Shown here: positions 7,527-15,825 of the stretch, in pieces
Position numbering within the stretch: the first letter of the stretch is position 1
Layout of the letters: every line of letters starts with the position of its first letter
From: Candidatus Sericytochromatia bacterium
GTDB taxonomy: Bacteria > Cyanobacteriota > Sericytochromatia > UBA7694
DNA: 64,000 bases
Assembly: GCA_018780035.1 (NCBI GenBank)
Contig: JADMKE010000005.1
Span: forward strand, 1 to 64,000
Direction of reading: 5' to 3'
Made by a program: the position numbers and the translations under genes
Notes under the pieces: generated by a model
Told to the model about the DNA's origin: nothing
The model's database searches: none
The model's input: the letters and a program-made list of their open reading frames with translations, nothing else

Positions 7527-8407
7527 CAGATCTCCCTTTGATCGGGCAGGCCGATCCGTTCTTTAAAAGGCCTTCTGTTTTTGAGACCTGTGTTCACCAT
7601 CTCTGCGATATGTGCCTGAATTTCGGCCACATGGGGCTCAATTTCTTTATCGGGAGAGTCCACCTCTAATTCCTTAGGCAGCTCAATCGGATCCCCGATG
7701 ATGATATCCACGGGGCTGGGAAGTGGCAGCAGCCCCAGTGGCCCGAGCAGCATCGATGCGCTCAACGGCAAAGCCGGCATCCCCAAATTTTTGGCCAGCC
7801 AGCGGGGGTGGTAGACATAGGGATACATTTCTTCACAGCCAATGATCGCACAGGGAAGAATGGGGGTATGGTGAATCAAAGCCATGCGGTAAAAGCCCTT
7901 TGAAAATGTCTGAACCTGGTAAAATTGGCGGGTATTCTTGGCAACCCCACGCACCCCTTCGGGGAAGACCAAAAGCGACTCGCCGTTTTCGATCAGCTGT
8001 TTGCAATTTTGGCGATCGCCAAGCACAGCCCCACATTCGGCAACCCTATTGCCAAAAAAAGGCAAGGTGGGGATAAAGCGCTCCACCATGGCCCGCAACA
8101 CCCTGGGGGGATGGATCTGGGTCAGAAAGGCAGCGTAAAGCAGTGCACCATCCATCGCAATCTGGCCCGTGTGATTGGCCACCACCATATATGGGTGGTT
8201 TTTGACTTTTTCGGCGCCAAAGAGTCGCACGCGAAAGTAATGTTTGTAGAGCGGCCAGACCATTTTGACACCAGCCTTGATCACCTTATGATCAAGGCCC
8301 CACGGGTCTCTGTTTTTTGCGTAGTGCTCGTCGAGGAAGTCAAAAATTTCCTCATAGTTCTCCGGGAGATCCAAAAAGGAATCAAAAGCCTGATTCATAA
8401 CGCCCAT
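7526..8407 (-). CDS. Lysophospholipid acyltransferase family protein
   Basis: A 293-residue PlsC-type acyltransferase. Motif I reads ANHTGQIAMD (77-86), with the Asp two positions later than in standard NHx4D, as in the MGAT/hemolysin-like subgroup. Motif III is FPEGVRG (148-154), and DIIIGDPIELP near the end corresponds to motif IV. It transfers an acyl chain to a lysophospholipid or related acceptor at the inner membrane. There is no clear transmembrane anchor, only hydrophobic patches. It is the first gene of a two-gene leftward operon with the SDR downstream. Confidence 0.85.
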   Translation of the reverse strand: MGVMNQAFDSFLDLPENYEEIFDFLDEHYAKNRDPWGLDHKVIKAGVKMVWPLYKHYFRVRLFGAEKVKNHPYMVVANHTGQIAMDGALLYAAFLTQIHPPRVLRAMVERFIPTLPFFGNRVAECGAVLGDRQNCKQLIENGESLLVFPEGVRGVAKNTRQFYQVQTFSKGFYRMALIHHTPILPCAIIGCEEMYPYVYHPRWLAKNLGMPALPLSASMLLGPLGLLPLPSPVDIIIGDPIELPKELEVDSPDKEIEPHVAEIQAHIAEMVNTGLKNRRPFKERIGLPDQREI

Positions 8408-8537
8408 GTGGCACCCACATTCATTTCTGGTGTTTCATATCTTAACACCACCTATCCACGGATAAGGGGTCAAAGCATTGTATAGCAAAGATTTGAGTGT
8501 GTCATGGTAATTTGAAGAAGTGGGGTGAAAATAAGAG

Positions 8538-9020
8538 ATGGATCATTTGCCTAAATATTCAATGCCAGAAGTCGAACGACGTTGGCTTGTCGATGCTGCC
8601 AAAATCGCAAGCTTGTCGCAAGAAACGTATCGCCTGATAGAAGACGTGTATATCAAGAATTCACATCTCCGACTGCGCAAGATGACAGCTCCCGATGGCA
8701 AGACGCTGTTCAAATTGGGCAAAAAGTACGGGAAGCGCTCTCTGCTCTCGGAGCCGATGACAACGCTTTACCTTGATGCCGAAGAATACAAATGTCTGTC
8801 TGCCCTGGAAGGTCAATTTGCCGTCAAAAAAAGATATTCTTTGGCTGGCGGATCCCTCGACGTTTATGAAAAACCAAATTCTGGGTTGATGATCTTCGAG
8901 CTTGAATTCGCAGACGAAGAGACAGCGCGTGGTTATCATCCTCCGGAGTTTGTCTTAGCAGAAATTACAGGAAATGAACAATATACAGGTTTTAAATTGG
9001 CGCAGAATCTGACAGATTAA
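8538..9020 (+). CDS. CYTH domain protein
   Basis: A 160-residue protein of the CYTH (triphosphate tunnel) fold. The signature near the N-terminus is EVERRW (11-16), an ExExR form of the usual ExExK. Alternating charged strands follow (RLRKM, TLFKLGKKYG, AVKKRYSL, MIFELEFADE), as expected for the phosphate-binding barrel. Members hydrolyse inorganic triphosphate or thiamine triphosphate, or make cAMP; the short single-domain form suggests a triphosphatase. Gene stands alone, divergent from the acyltransferase operon. Confidence 0.8.
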   Translation: MDHLPKYSMPEVERRWLVDAAKIASLSQETYRLIEDVYIKNSHLRLRKMTAPDGKTLFKLGKKYGKRSLLSEPMTTLYLDAEEYKCLSALEGQFAVKKRYSLAGGSLDVYEKPNSGLMIFELEFADEETARGYHPPEFVLAEITGNEQYTGFKLAQNLTD

Positions 9021-9024
9021 CCAC

Positions 9025-9057
9025 GCGTTCAAGGCACTTTCAAGCGCCCCTGAACGC
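9025..9057. other. Inverted repeat after the CYTH gene
   Basis: GCGTTCA (9025-9031) pairs with TGAACGC (9051-9057) across a 19-base loop. No T-run follows. It may end transcription of the CYTH gene with help from Rho, or mark the break point of the pseudogene that follows. Confidence 0.35.
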
Positions 9058-9078
9058 AGTACTGGCCCATGATGAGGC

Positions 9079-9242
9079 ATGGAAGTAGCCAAGCATGGGG
9101 TGCAGGTCAATGCCATTGCCCCAAATTTTGTTGAAAATCCCACCTATTTTCCACCAGAAATTCACAGGCCAATTGTTTTGTCGGCCAGATCTTTCCCGTT
9201 TCAGCTCAGCACATTTACAAAGGTGAAGGGGGAGAGGACTGA
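9079..9242 (+). pseudogene. Remnant of a second SDR gene (3' end only)
   Basis: The first frame reads AKHGVQVNAIAPNFVENP then TYFPPE, a textbook piece of classical SDRs just after the active-site helix. At about 9164 the homology moves to another frame, reading CFVGQIFPVSAQHIYKGE and then TGA at 9240-9242, which matches the C-terminal substrate-loop/FVGQ...FP end of the same enzymes. The middle of the enzyme (about 40 residues) and everything upstream are missing. So this is a deletion- and frameshift-damaged remnant, running into the 3' end of the convergent SDR gene (28-base overlap). Confidence 0.65.
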
Positions 9243-10249
9243 CTGCCAAAGGCTTCATGCAAAACCTTTCCCGCTTGGCGCAGTCCCAAAGCATTGGCAG
9301 CAGCGGGCCACAAGGCATTTATTTTGCTGATAATCATCGTTTGAATGCCCATCACGGCCACTTGTTTTTGAGAGAGCAGAGACCTCAAAACAAAATTGGC
9401 AACTTGCGCAGGGGCCACAGGCGGGGTGCCCATGCGTTTCCAGATTTCAGCATAGGGCCTTTCTGTTTCTGTCTCTGCGGGTTCAGGACAGAGATAGGCC
9501 AAGCGAAGGTCTTGTCCTTCAAGCAAAAACTCCCGATTGAGCGATTCACAAAACGCAGCCAAACCAGCCCGAGTGGCAACACCAACGGAATAATAAGGCA
9601 AAGCCAGATGGCCGTTTCCAAATCCACCCACAAAGGCAATGATGCCCCCCGGACGCATTTGTGGGGCAAATGCCTGAACCAATCTAAATGCACCCAAGAG
9701 ATTGAGGGTGATTTGTTGGGTCATGTCTGGGTCTGTCTGTGAAAGAAAGGGTTTTCGAATATCCACGCCTGCGGCTACCACCAAGGCATCCAATTTCTGT
9801 ATGGCCTGGGCTGCTGCGGTGATACTTTCTGGTTTTTCCAAATCCAAATCATGGATATCCAGAGGAAGATTAAATACCGCCAAAGGCTCGGAATTTCTGA
9901 CAAAAGCACTGATCTCGGCCCTTTCTCTGACCAAGGCTTCTACAATGGCCAATCCCAGGCCACCACTGGCTCCCACTATGCCTATATGTTTTCCTTCAAA
10001 ACTCTTGCCCGTTGTGACTTTGGGCGCTTTTAAACGGGCTGCAGCAGCGGGCCCCAATAAAAGCAATCCCACCCAAAATAGGATTTCACCCAGGAGAATC
10101 GCTCCAGCCCCAAACGACGTGCGCATGGGTAGCGAAAGAGGCAAAAAGGGCGCCAAGAAAACCAAACACCACACGGGCACAGAGATCAAGGCCAACCCCC
10201 AGCCCAAGCGAGACTTCCAATCTGTTTTTGAAAAAGTCTGGTTCTGCAT
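9215..10249 (-). CDS. Membrane-anchored short-chain dehydrogenase (SDR)
   Basis: A 344-residue protein from ATG 10249, which lies 7 bases after the tetR stop; a start at 10285 inside tetR is possible but less likely. Two hydrophobic segments (about 16-39 and 49-69) anchor it. The Rossmann motif GASGGLG is at 93-99, followed by SAFVRN, DLDLEKPESI, VAAGVD and LLGAFRLVQAF, all SDR landmarks. The catalytic tyrosine is present in LPYYSVGVAT, but the lysine four residues later is replaced by a small residue and no catalytic serine is obvious. Cofactor binding is likely; the reaction is unclear. It is co-transcribed behind the TetR regulator. Confidence 0.75.
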   Translation of the reverse strand: MQNQTFSKTDWKSRLGWGLALISVPVWCLVFLAPFLPLSLPMRTSFGAGAILLGEILFWVGLLLLGPAAAARLKAPKVTTGKSFEGKHIGIVGASGGLGLAIVEALVRERAEISAFVRNSEPLAVFNLPLDIHDLDLEKPESITAAAQAIQKLDALVVAAGVDIRKPFLSQTDPDMTQQITLNLLGAFRLVQAFAPQMRPGGIIAFVGGFGNGHLALPYYSVGVATRAGLAAFCESLNREFLLEGQDLRLAYLCPEPAETETERPYAEIWKRMGTPPVAPAQVANFVLRSLLSQKQVAVMGIQTMIISKINALWPAAANALGLRQAGKVLHEAFGSQSSPPSPL

Positions 10250-10256
10250 CTGAGAC

Positions 10257-10781
10257 CTACAGCAAGGCCAGCAAGCGTGTTTCAAGCTGGGCCAAACATT
10301 CAGCAGAGGGTGGAGACAAACCGATCAGGTTACAGAGCCAAATGCCATCTATGGCCAAGCGGATCAATTGGGCATCGACGGGCGGAATACCGTCATTTTC
10401 TAATTGATTTATCCATTGGGTATAGCGCTCTTGCAAAGGCTGAAGCAAAGTGGGGTCTGTGGCCACAGCGGCGATCAGGCCAGAGGAAATCTCTGCTTGC
10501 TCGGCATCTTCACCCTGCAAAGAGGCTTGAATATATGCCCGTGTCCATCTTCCTGGCCCTTGCGGTTGTTGTTTCAGGGCCTGTTGATGGGCCAATTCAA
10601 ACAGCTCGATATGCCGTTGAATCAAGGCCGAAATCAGGCTGTTTTTGTGAGGGAAATGGTAGAGAAGCCCGCCTTTGCTCACACCCGCCTCTTTGGCCAC
10701 TGCTTCTAAAGTTAAGGCGCTGAACCCATCCCGAGTCAGTACACGGGCTGTGGCTTGTAACAGTTTTTCTTGGGTTGACAT
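10257..10781 (-). CDS. TetR/AcrR family transcription regulator
   Basis: A 174-residue repressor. The N-terminal helix-turn-helix reads LTLEAVAKEAGVSKGGLLYHF (about 23-43), followed by the all-helical ligand domain with LIAAVATDPTLL. It starts with a good ribosome site (GAGG, 8 bases before ATG). It is the first gene of a leftward operon with the membrane SDR, and a near-perfect palindrome sits 32 bases upstream, so it probably represses itself and the SDR until a small lipophilic ligand binds. Confidence 0.9.
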   Translation of the reverse strand: MSTQEKLLQATARVLTRDGFSALTLEAVAKEAGVSKGGLLYHFPHKNSLISALIQRHIELFELAHQQALKQQPQGPGRWTRAYIQASLQGEDAEQAEISSGLIAAVATDPTLLQPLQERYTQWINQLENDGIPPVDAQLIRLAIDGIWLCNLIGLSPPSAECLAQLETRLLALL

Positions 10782-10812
10782 CAGATTTCCTCACATCCAT
10801 CAGATGCAATAA

Positions 10813-10834
10813 CTATACCGTCTGGACGGTATAG
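10813..10834. promoter_or_regulatory. TetR-type operator palindrome
   Basis: CTATACCGTC (10813-10822) and GACGGTATAG (10825-10834) form a perfect inverted repeat around a central TG. Size and half-site style (TACCG...CGGTA) are typical of TetR-family operators. It lies between tetR and its likely promoter region. Confidence 0.75.
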
Positions 10835-10983
10835 ATGTCAATCAAGCAAGCCCTCGGGTGTTAGCGCTATGGGGTGTCCGTAAGGAAAGCAGAGCCTGAA
10901 CCCTCTGCAATATGAGAGAACAAAGTCAACTCCGGCTCATTTATACTTAATATGAGGCGACAAAAACCTGAACAGAGGTCAAG

Positions 10984-11940
10984 ATGAAAAAACAAAAAAA
11001 GATGGCCGAACTGCCTGACCTCAGGCTGCTCGACTTTGAAACAGCCAGCCGGGCCGTGCTGGACTTTTTATACAAGCGATTGGGCTTTGGCCTCTGGATG
11101 GTGACGCGAAACGTCGGCAACGAATGGATTGTGCTCCAGGCTGAAAATCACGGTTATAACATCAAACGCGGCGACGTATTTAACTGGACGGATTCTTTGT
11201 GCTCGGTCATGGTTCGCGGCGAGGGTCCCCGGATGGCACCGGCCTCGGATCGGGTGCCGGTTTATGCTCAGGCACCTCTGCAAGGGCAATTGCCGATCAA
11301 GTCGTATATCGGTGTCCCCCTGCTGGATAGCGAAGGCAGTGTCTTTGGCACGCTCTGCGCCCTGGATCCAGAGCCCCAATCTGAAACCATCGTGATGGAA
11401 CAACCCCTGATTGAACTCCTCGCCGCTCTGCTCAGCTCGATTCTGAAGCTCGAACTGAGCGCCTTGGAGGCCCAGCGCCGCAATGAACGGCTCGAATTTG
11501 AAGCCCAGATCGATTCCCTCACCCTTTTGGCCAATCGCCGCGCCTGGGATCAGTTGCTCACCAAAGAAGAAGAGCGCAGCCTGCGTTATGGGCATTCAGC
11601 AGCCATTGTGGTCGTTGGCGTTGATGACCTCAAAGAGATCTACGACCGTGAGGGACAGGCAGCCGGAGATCAACTGCTCCAGCGGGTGGCCGACGCCCTT
11701 CGCTCAGCCACCCGCGCCGTCGACCTGGTGGCCCGCCTCGGCAGCGACGAGTTCGGCATCTTTGCTGTCGAATGCAACGATCTCGGCACCCATGTTCTGC
11801 TCAGACGCGTGCGGCAAACCCTGAGCAAAGCGAAGATCAAAGCGGCGGTCGGCATCGCCGTGCGGCATGAGACAGGCGGATTGAACACCGCCTGGCAAAT
11901 GGCTGAACGCCGCATGTATGAAGAGAGACTCACCCGCTGA
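10984..11940 (+). CDS. GAF-GGDEF protein (predicted diguanylate cyclase)
   Basis: A 318-residue soluble signalling protein. Residues ~20-155 form a GAF sensor domain (IGVPLLDSEGSVFGTLCALD is typical of the photosensor-like GAF group). A short coiled linker leads to a GGDEF domain (about 175-315) beginning DSLTLLANRRAW. The signature is GSDEF (253-257), a tolerated variant of GGDEF, and the domain otherwise looks complete, so cyclic-di-GMP synthesis is possible. No receiver or membrane part. The likely -10 region TATACT lies about 35 bases upstream. Confidence 0.85.
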   Translation: MKKQKKMAELPDLRLLDFETASRAVLDFLYKRLGFGLWMVTRNVGNEWIVLQAENHGYNIKRGDVFNWTDSLCSVMVRGEGPRMAPASDRVPVYAQAPLQGQLPIKSYIGVPLLDSEGSVFGTLCALDPEPQSETIVMEQPLIELLAALLSSILKLELSALEAQRRNERLEFEAQIDSLTLLANRRAWDQLLTKEEERSLRYGHSAAIVVVGVDDLKEIYDREGQAAGDQLLQRVADALRSATRAVDLVARLGSDEFGIFAVECNDLGTHVLLRRVRQTLSKAKIKAAVGIAVRHETGGLNTAWQMAERRMYEERLTR

Positions 11941-11973
11941 ATGCGTTTTGGAAAGTGATTATTCGAAATTGTG

Positions 11974-12255
11974 ATGAAACCAGAAGAGATACTTGAGGCC
12001 TTTTGGGTTTTGGCAGAAGGCCGTTGTGCTTTTAATTTAAAAAACAGCACACATCTGGAGGGCTATATTCTCGAAGTTGCGGATCAGCACATCATTTTTG
12101 GCAGTGGCGGGCCGCTGGGGTCTGACAAAGAGCAACACATCCCGATTGAAGAGATAGATTTTGCCACACTTTTTTTCTGGAGTGAAAAAGCAGGATGTTA
12201 TCTGCATGCAAAATGGCAAGAAACGCTCAATGCGTGGGAGCTTACACCGACCTAA
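11974..12255 (+). CDS. Small hypothetical protein, possibly Sm-like barrel
   Basis: A 93-residue protein (ATG 11974; the previous ATG at 11971 is also possible). Predicted as a short N-terminal helix followed by alternating strands: RCAFNLKNSTHLEGYILEVADQHIIFG, then HIPIEEIDFATLFFW. The order resembles Sm-like barrels, in which a ligand loop sits between strands, but I cannot assign it firmly. Soluble, no motif of catalysis. It follows the GGDEF gene by 30 bases and may be co-transcribed. Confidence 0.6.
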   Translation: MKPEEILEAFWVLAEGRCAFNLKNSTHLEGYILEVADQHIIFGSGGPLGSDKEQHIPIEEIDFATLFFWSEKAGCYLHAKWQETLNAWELTPT

Positions 12256-12418
12256 AATTTCACATTCCAATAAATAAAATAATATATATTTCAAATAATT
12301 TAATAAAAATAAATAAATTTTTTAAAAATATCTTGTTTATTTGCTAATTTACATTCGATTCTGACATCATCTTAATAAGCCTCTGGGTAAAATGACACGC
12401 AGAGCGAAGGAGCCATGG
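12256..12418 (+). promoter_or_regulatory. AT-rich leader before the eRF1-like gene
   Basis: About 100 bases from 12258 consist almost only of A and T, including several TATA and AATAAA runs, within otherwise balanced sequence. It could hold the promoter (and an AT-rich UP-like element) for the gene at 12419. The ribosome site GAAGGAG lies 6-7 bases before ATG 12419, which decides that start against TTG/ATG codons further upstream. Confidence 0.4.
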
Positions 12419-12853
12419 ATGAGCACAAATATAGGTCTCTGGATTGACCACAAACAAGCCGTGATCGTGACCCTGACAAACGAGCCAAACGAGACGAACG
12501 AGACAAACAAGCAAAGCAGCAGTCAGCAAATCGATTCACATGTCGAAAGCCAGCCCCGACGTGAAGGGGATTCTCCCCTCAAAGGAGCATTTGAAACGCA
12601 GACCGTACACGCAGACGATTCCCATCAGCGCGAAATGACGGGGCATCTCAACCACTACTACGATGACGTGATTAAACAGGTGCAAAATGCCGGTTCCATT
12701 CTGCTTTTTGGTCCTGGCGAAGCCAAAGAAGAACTGAAAAAACGCTTTGAGGGGCATCACCACGCGGGCCATATCGTAGGCATGCAGACCGCCGACAAAA
12801 TGACAGAAAAACAAATTGTCGCAAAAGTTCGGGACTATTTTATTAAACACTGA
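12419..12853 (+). CDS. eRF1-domain-3-like / putative translational machinery protein
   Basis: A 144-residue soluble protein of a family common in proteobacteria and relatives. It opens with NIGLWIDHKQAVIVTL, has a variable polar stretch (NETNETNKQ), then HVESQPRR and the family core HLNHYYDDVIKQVQNAGSIL, LFGPGEAKEELKKRF and VVG-like VGMQTADKMTEKQI, ending KVRDYF. This core resembles the third domain of eRF1/Pelota. Its job is not established; a ribosome-rescue or stress role is only inferred from the fold. Chosen start is the ATG behind GAAGGAG. Confidence 0.7.
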   Translation: MSTNIGLWIDHKQAVIVTLTNEPNETNETNKQSSSQQIDSHVESQPRREGDSPLKGAFETQTVHADDSHQREMTGHLNHYYDDVIKQVQNAGSILLFGPGEAKEELKKRFEGHHHAGHIVGMQTADKMTEKQIVAKVRDYFIKH

Positions 12854-12906
12854 AGTCTGAACTTAAATTGAAAAATCCGATAAGTTTACAGAGGTTCTCT
12901 TTTTCC

Positions 12907-14133
12907 ATGAAACATACAACTGCCCAGTTCCTGGGCCTAATGGGTCTGTTTGGCCTGCTGGGGCTCTCAGCCTGTTCCGCTTCCCTGCCGATTCAGCCCA
13001 GCGCCACCCCCAGCCCCCAGGTGAGTGCCGCGAATAACGTTAATTTTGCCAATGCCACTTCCAAGCGCAGTCTGAATCTGAACAATCTGGGCAGTCTAAA
13101 TGGCACCAGCGCGAGCAATGTCTCGGGCTCGGCGACAGGTTCGAATACGGCTGCACCAGCCGCAAATCCAGAATCACCTGCGGTTCCCAGCGCCGGGGGT
13201 ATGGCTCAACCGGGGATCAGCATGCCCTATTACCCCAATTATGGCGGGGGGGAGTTTAACCAATTTCTGGCTGTGATGGCCGAAGAAAGCCTGTTTCCTG
13301 GCAATGCGTCTCGGGATCTGAGCAGCATTTACGAACAGAGTATTTTGCCCGTGCTCAGGCAATGGGACCTGAATGCCCGTTTGCTTGAAAGCCGTGGCAA
13401 TACCCAGCCAGATCTGAAAGACCCCAACCGCTATGAGTATGTTTATGTGCCGGGACTGACAGCGGAAAAACAGCTGCAATTGCGGCCTGACTGGATCTTC
13501 CGTTTTGCTTCAACCCCGCGCAAAGAAACCCTCACATTTTATGTCACCCCCCAGGAAACCCGTGTCTACCGCGTGGTCTGGAGTGAGCCCAATATTCTGA
13601 TCGGCAAGGTCAAGATCTCTGTCAACCAGGCCGTGACCCTTGCCCGCCAGGCTTTGAGCGAGAGAAACAGCCAGGTGGATTATCCTGTCTATCCAATGGC
13701 CGGTGCCGAACTGGGCGCAAACAATACCATCATCTACGATTTGCCCGAGAACCTGAACTGGAGCGTGACGCTGGGGCAACAGGGCGAGCAGATCCTCTAT
13801 TACCTTGTGGCCAATTATGCCGAAGCCTATGCTCAACCCGGCGTGATGGTGGTGCCGCCCCTGAATTCGGGTTCAGGCCAGACCGGTGGAGGTGTCACAG
13901 GCAGTGGGACGGTGGTGGCCGCAGGAACCGCGACCGCGCCCGTCAGTGCTCAGGCCCCCAGCCAACCGGATCAGTCGCCGACCACAGTGAGACCACCTGA
14001 GTGTCAAACGTATTACCAGCCCTATCTCTATCTCTCTGCTTCGGCCAGCATCGACGCAGTCACAGGCAAAGTGCTTTCGCTCAACAGGCCTGTCCGCTAT
14101 AACTATAACAATGCCGTGCAGCCCTGCAAGTGA
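12907..14133 (+). CDS. Lipoprotein, unknown function
   Basis: A 408-residue predicted lipoprotein. From ATG 12907 it has a clean signal: MKHTTAQFLG..GLLGLSAC with lipobox cysteine C23. The upstream TTG (12868) would bury this signal. A low-complexity Ser/Asn/Pro/Ala linker (about 24-95) precedes a globular part with alternating strands (YVYVPGLT, ETLTFYVTP, TRVYRVVWSE, ISVNQAVTLARQAL). A second Pro/Gly/Thr-rich linker and a C-terminal domain with two cysteines (ECQTYYQPYLYLSAS...QPCK) end it. Function not recognised; likely surface or periplasmic. Confidence 0.75.
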   Translation: MKHTTAQFLGLMGLFGLLGLSACSASLPIQPSATPSPQVSAANNVNFANATSKRSLNLNNLGSLNGTSASNVSGSATGSNTAAPAANPESPAVPSAGGMAQPGISMPYYPNYGGGEFNQFLAVMAEESLFPGNASRDLSSIYEQSILPVLRQWDLNARLLESRGNTQPDLKDPNRYEYVYVPGLTAEKQLQLRPDWIFRFASTPRKETLTFYVTPQETRVYRVVWSEPNILIGKVKISVNQAVTLARQALSERNSQVDYPVYPMAGAELGANNTIIYDLPENLNWSVTLGQQGEQILYYLVANYAEAYAQPGVMVVPPLNSGSGQTGGGVTGSGTVVAAGTATAPVSAQAPSQPDQSPTTVRPPECQTYYQPYLYLSASASIDAVTGKVLSLNRPVRYNYNNAVQPCK

Positions 14134-14167
14134 GCATTGGGGGGTCTGTTGTGGTTTAATAGCTATT

Positions 14168-14200
14168 CTGCGCATCACCTGCGCATCACCTGCGCATCAT
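14168..14200 (+). repeat. Three tandem 11-base repeats
   Basis: CTGCGCATCAC occurs three times head to tail (14168-14178, 14179-14189, 14190-14200; the last ends in T). It lies in the leader of the following gene, just before its ribosome site AAGGAG. Confidence 0.85.
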
Positions 14201-14223
14201 CAAGCTTGTGCTAAGGAGCGCAA

Positions 14224-14787
14224 ATGAGACAAGAAGACACCAAATCTGAATTTCAGGCCCGCCTACTTCACCCAGCAGCGTTTGAAAATGGCCAGTTATG
14301 GGCCTTTGTGATTCTGCCCCAAGCAGCCAGTGCCAAGCTGCCGAGGCGTGGTCGTATCACGGTCGAAGGCAGCATCAACGGGCAAAAATTCACGGCCTTA
14401 CTCGAACCCGATGGCCAGAAAAGCCACTGGCTGACCATCGATGAAACCCTGTTCAAAGCGGCAGGGACCGGTTTTGGTGAACTGGCTCAATTTGAGATCA
14501 TGGCTGCCGAGCCAGAACCCGAACCGACGGTCCCCGCTGACCTGGCCCAGGCCTTGGCAGCTTCGCCTGAGGCCTCCGCCACTTGGGAAGCCACAACCAC
14601 GATTGCCCGCCTCGACTGGATTCACTGGATCACCACGGCCAAACAGGCCAAGACACGCACAAAACGGATTGACGATGCCTGTGACATGCTGGCCGCTGGA
14701 AAAAAGCGTGTCTGTTGTTTTGACCCTTCGGGCTATTTCAGCAAGGCCTTTTGCGCCCCCAAGGCACTCGATTCAAGCGAGATCTGA
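14224..14787 (+). CDS. DUF1905 / YdeI-like (OmpD-associated) protein
   Basis: A 187-residue soluble protein. The N-terminal ~95 residues form a DUF1905 domain (FQARLLHP, WAFVILPQAAS, RGRITVEGSINGQKFTALLEPDGQKSHWL). The C-terminal part is the YdeI/OmpD-associated helical domain (LAQALAASPEASATWEATTT..., RLDWIHWITTAKQAKTRTKRIDDACDMLAAGKKRVC). Such proteins are widespread and not biochemically defined. The start is supported by AAGGAG 6 bases before the ATG. Confidence 0.85.
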   Translation: MRQEDTKSEFQARLLHPAAFENGQLWAFVILPQAASAKLPRRGRITVEGSINGQKFTALLEPDGQKSHWLTIDETLFKAAGTGFGELAQFEIMAAEPEPEPTVPADLAQALAASPEASATWEATTTIARLDWIHWITTAKQAKTRTKRIDDACDMLAAGKKRVCCFDPSGYFSKAFCAPKALDSSEI

Positions 14788-14795
14788 GCCAGGCA

Positions 14796-15425
14796 TCAAT
14801 CGCGAAGCACGTCGGGTGGGGGCCCGCCATTGTCCGCGTCTTTCCAACGTTTGGGAATGGGCTCGCGGCTGATATTGATTTGGTCTTTGCCTTGGGCTTT
14901 CATTTGCAATTGTGGGCATTCAATCTTCCAGTCCAATTCCCACTGGGTATGGTCATCCAAGATGCGGTGGACCTGTTCACCTTTGTGTTGCACCACTTTG
15001 AATTCAAATTCAGCGGCAGGTTCGGTGTAATAGGTGGAATCGTTTCCGTTCTCTTTGCGAAAGCGGGAACAGGTGGCGCGAACCTGCGATTTGTTGAGGA
15101 TTTGACCTGCTTTGAGATAATCAGAGTGAAAAACAATCGTAAACAGGGGAATAAACAAGGTGGTCTTTTCACCTTCACTGGGGTCGAGAATCAGCTTGAC
15201 CACTTTGTCTTGCTCATAGAGAAAGCCAAAACTGTCTTTGTCTCCACCACAGAGTTCTCGGCTCTTGAAGGTGTAAAATTCGTATTCACCACAGCTGAGA
15301 TCAAACAAGACAGTCTGAAAATTGGGCAAATCCAGCAAGGCGATATCTTCTTGGAATGCCTGACAGGCACTCAAAAGCAGACCTGAAACCAGCATCCAGA
15401 GAGCGTGTCGCCAAGCATGTTTCAC
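14796..15425 (-). CDS. Lipoprotein, unknown function
   Basis: A 209-residue predicted lipoprotein with signal MKHAWRHALWMLVSGLLLSAC (lipobox C21). The mature part is rich in aromatic and charged residues with four or more extra cysteines (DLSCGEYEFY, SRELCGGD, RATCSRF, KIECPQL), perhaps paired as disulfides. It is convergent with the DUF1905 gene and only 8 bases from it. Family not recognised. Confidence 0.7.
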   Translation of the reverse strand: MKHAWRHALWMLVSGLLLSACQAFQEDIALLDLPNFQTVLFDLSCGEYEFYTFKSRELCGGDKDSFGFLYEQDKVVKLILDPSEGEKTTLFIPLFTIVFHSDYLKAGQILNKSQVRATCSRFRKENGNDSTYYTEPAAEFEFKVVQHKGEQVHRILDDHTQWELDWKIECPQLQMKAQGKDQINISREPIPKRWKDADNGGPPPDVLRD

Positions 15426-15760
15426 AGCTTTGGCTTTCCCTATTGGCTTGGCAAAGCGGTGTCAAGTGAGGGCTCTAACAGCGCTTGGCAGCGTTCGACA
15501 AGATCTGGAGAGGTATAAAAAGAAAAACGCAATAGATTTTTTGTGTCTGAATGCACCAGTGTTTACTCGCTTGGACTGGGTGGTTTGCCCTCTCGCAAGG
15601 GAACGTGTGAGCCCGAAATAAGAGGTGGGCTCGCTTGAATGACATAGGTCTATGTCATATTTTAACAATTATCGGGGATTTCACAAAAACCATGCAGCCT
15701 TAAAACAAAATAGCAATCAGCATTTAATACTTTTTAATGCATTGTTTAATTTTAACCCTG
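15426..15760. other. Gene-poor structured region; possible ncRNA or regulatory stems
   Basis: No convincing protein gene. It carries a series of stems on the + strand: CCCT..AGGG near 15588, GAGCCC (15609-15614) with GGGCTC (15627-15632), and a perfect palindrome of ATGACATAG and CTATGTCAT (15639-15658) followed by ATTTT. A TATAAA lies at 15514-15519 but has no well-spaced -35. Either a small RNA ending at the palindrome or operator sites for the large gene downstream. I see no tRNA, SRP-RNA or tmRNA features. Confidence 0.3.
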
Positions 15761-15788
15761 TTTACAAAAATTAATACTTGGGTATATT
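15761..15788 (+). promoter_or_regulatory. Promoter of the 963-residue coiled-coil gene
   Basis: -35 TTTACA at 15761-15766 and -10 TATATT at 15783-15788, 16 bases apart. The ribosome site AGGA lies 8 bases before ATG 15826. Confidence 0.55.
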
Positions 15789-15825
15789 ACACCTATCCAA
15801 TTTAAAAGCTAAGCAGGAATTTTCA

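Noticed and set aside
15430..15668. Small ORFs on both strands (63 and 68 residues)
   Set aside because: No ribosome site, no family resemblance; the region is better explained as structured non-coding DNA.
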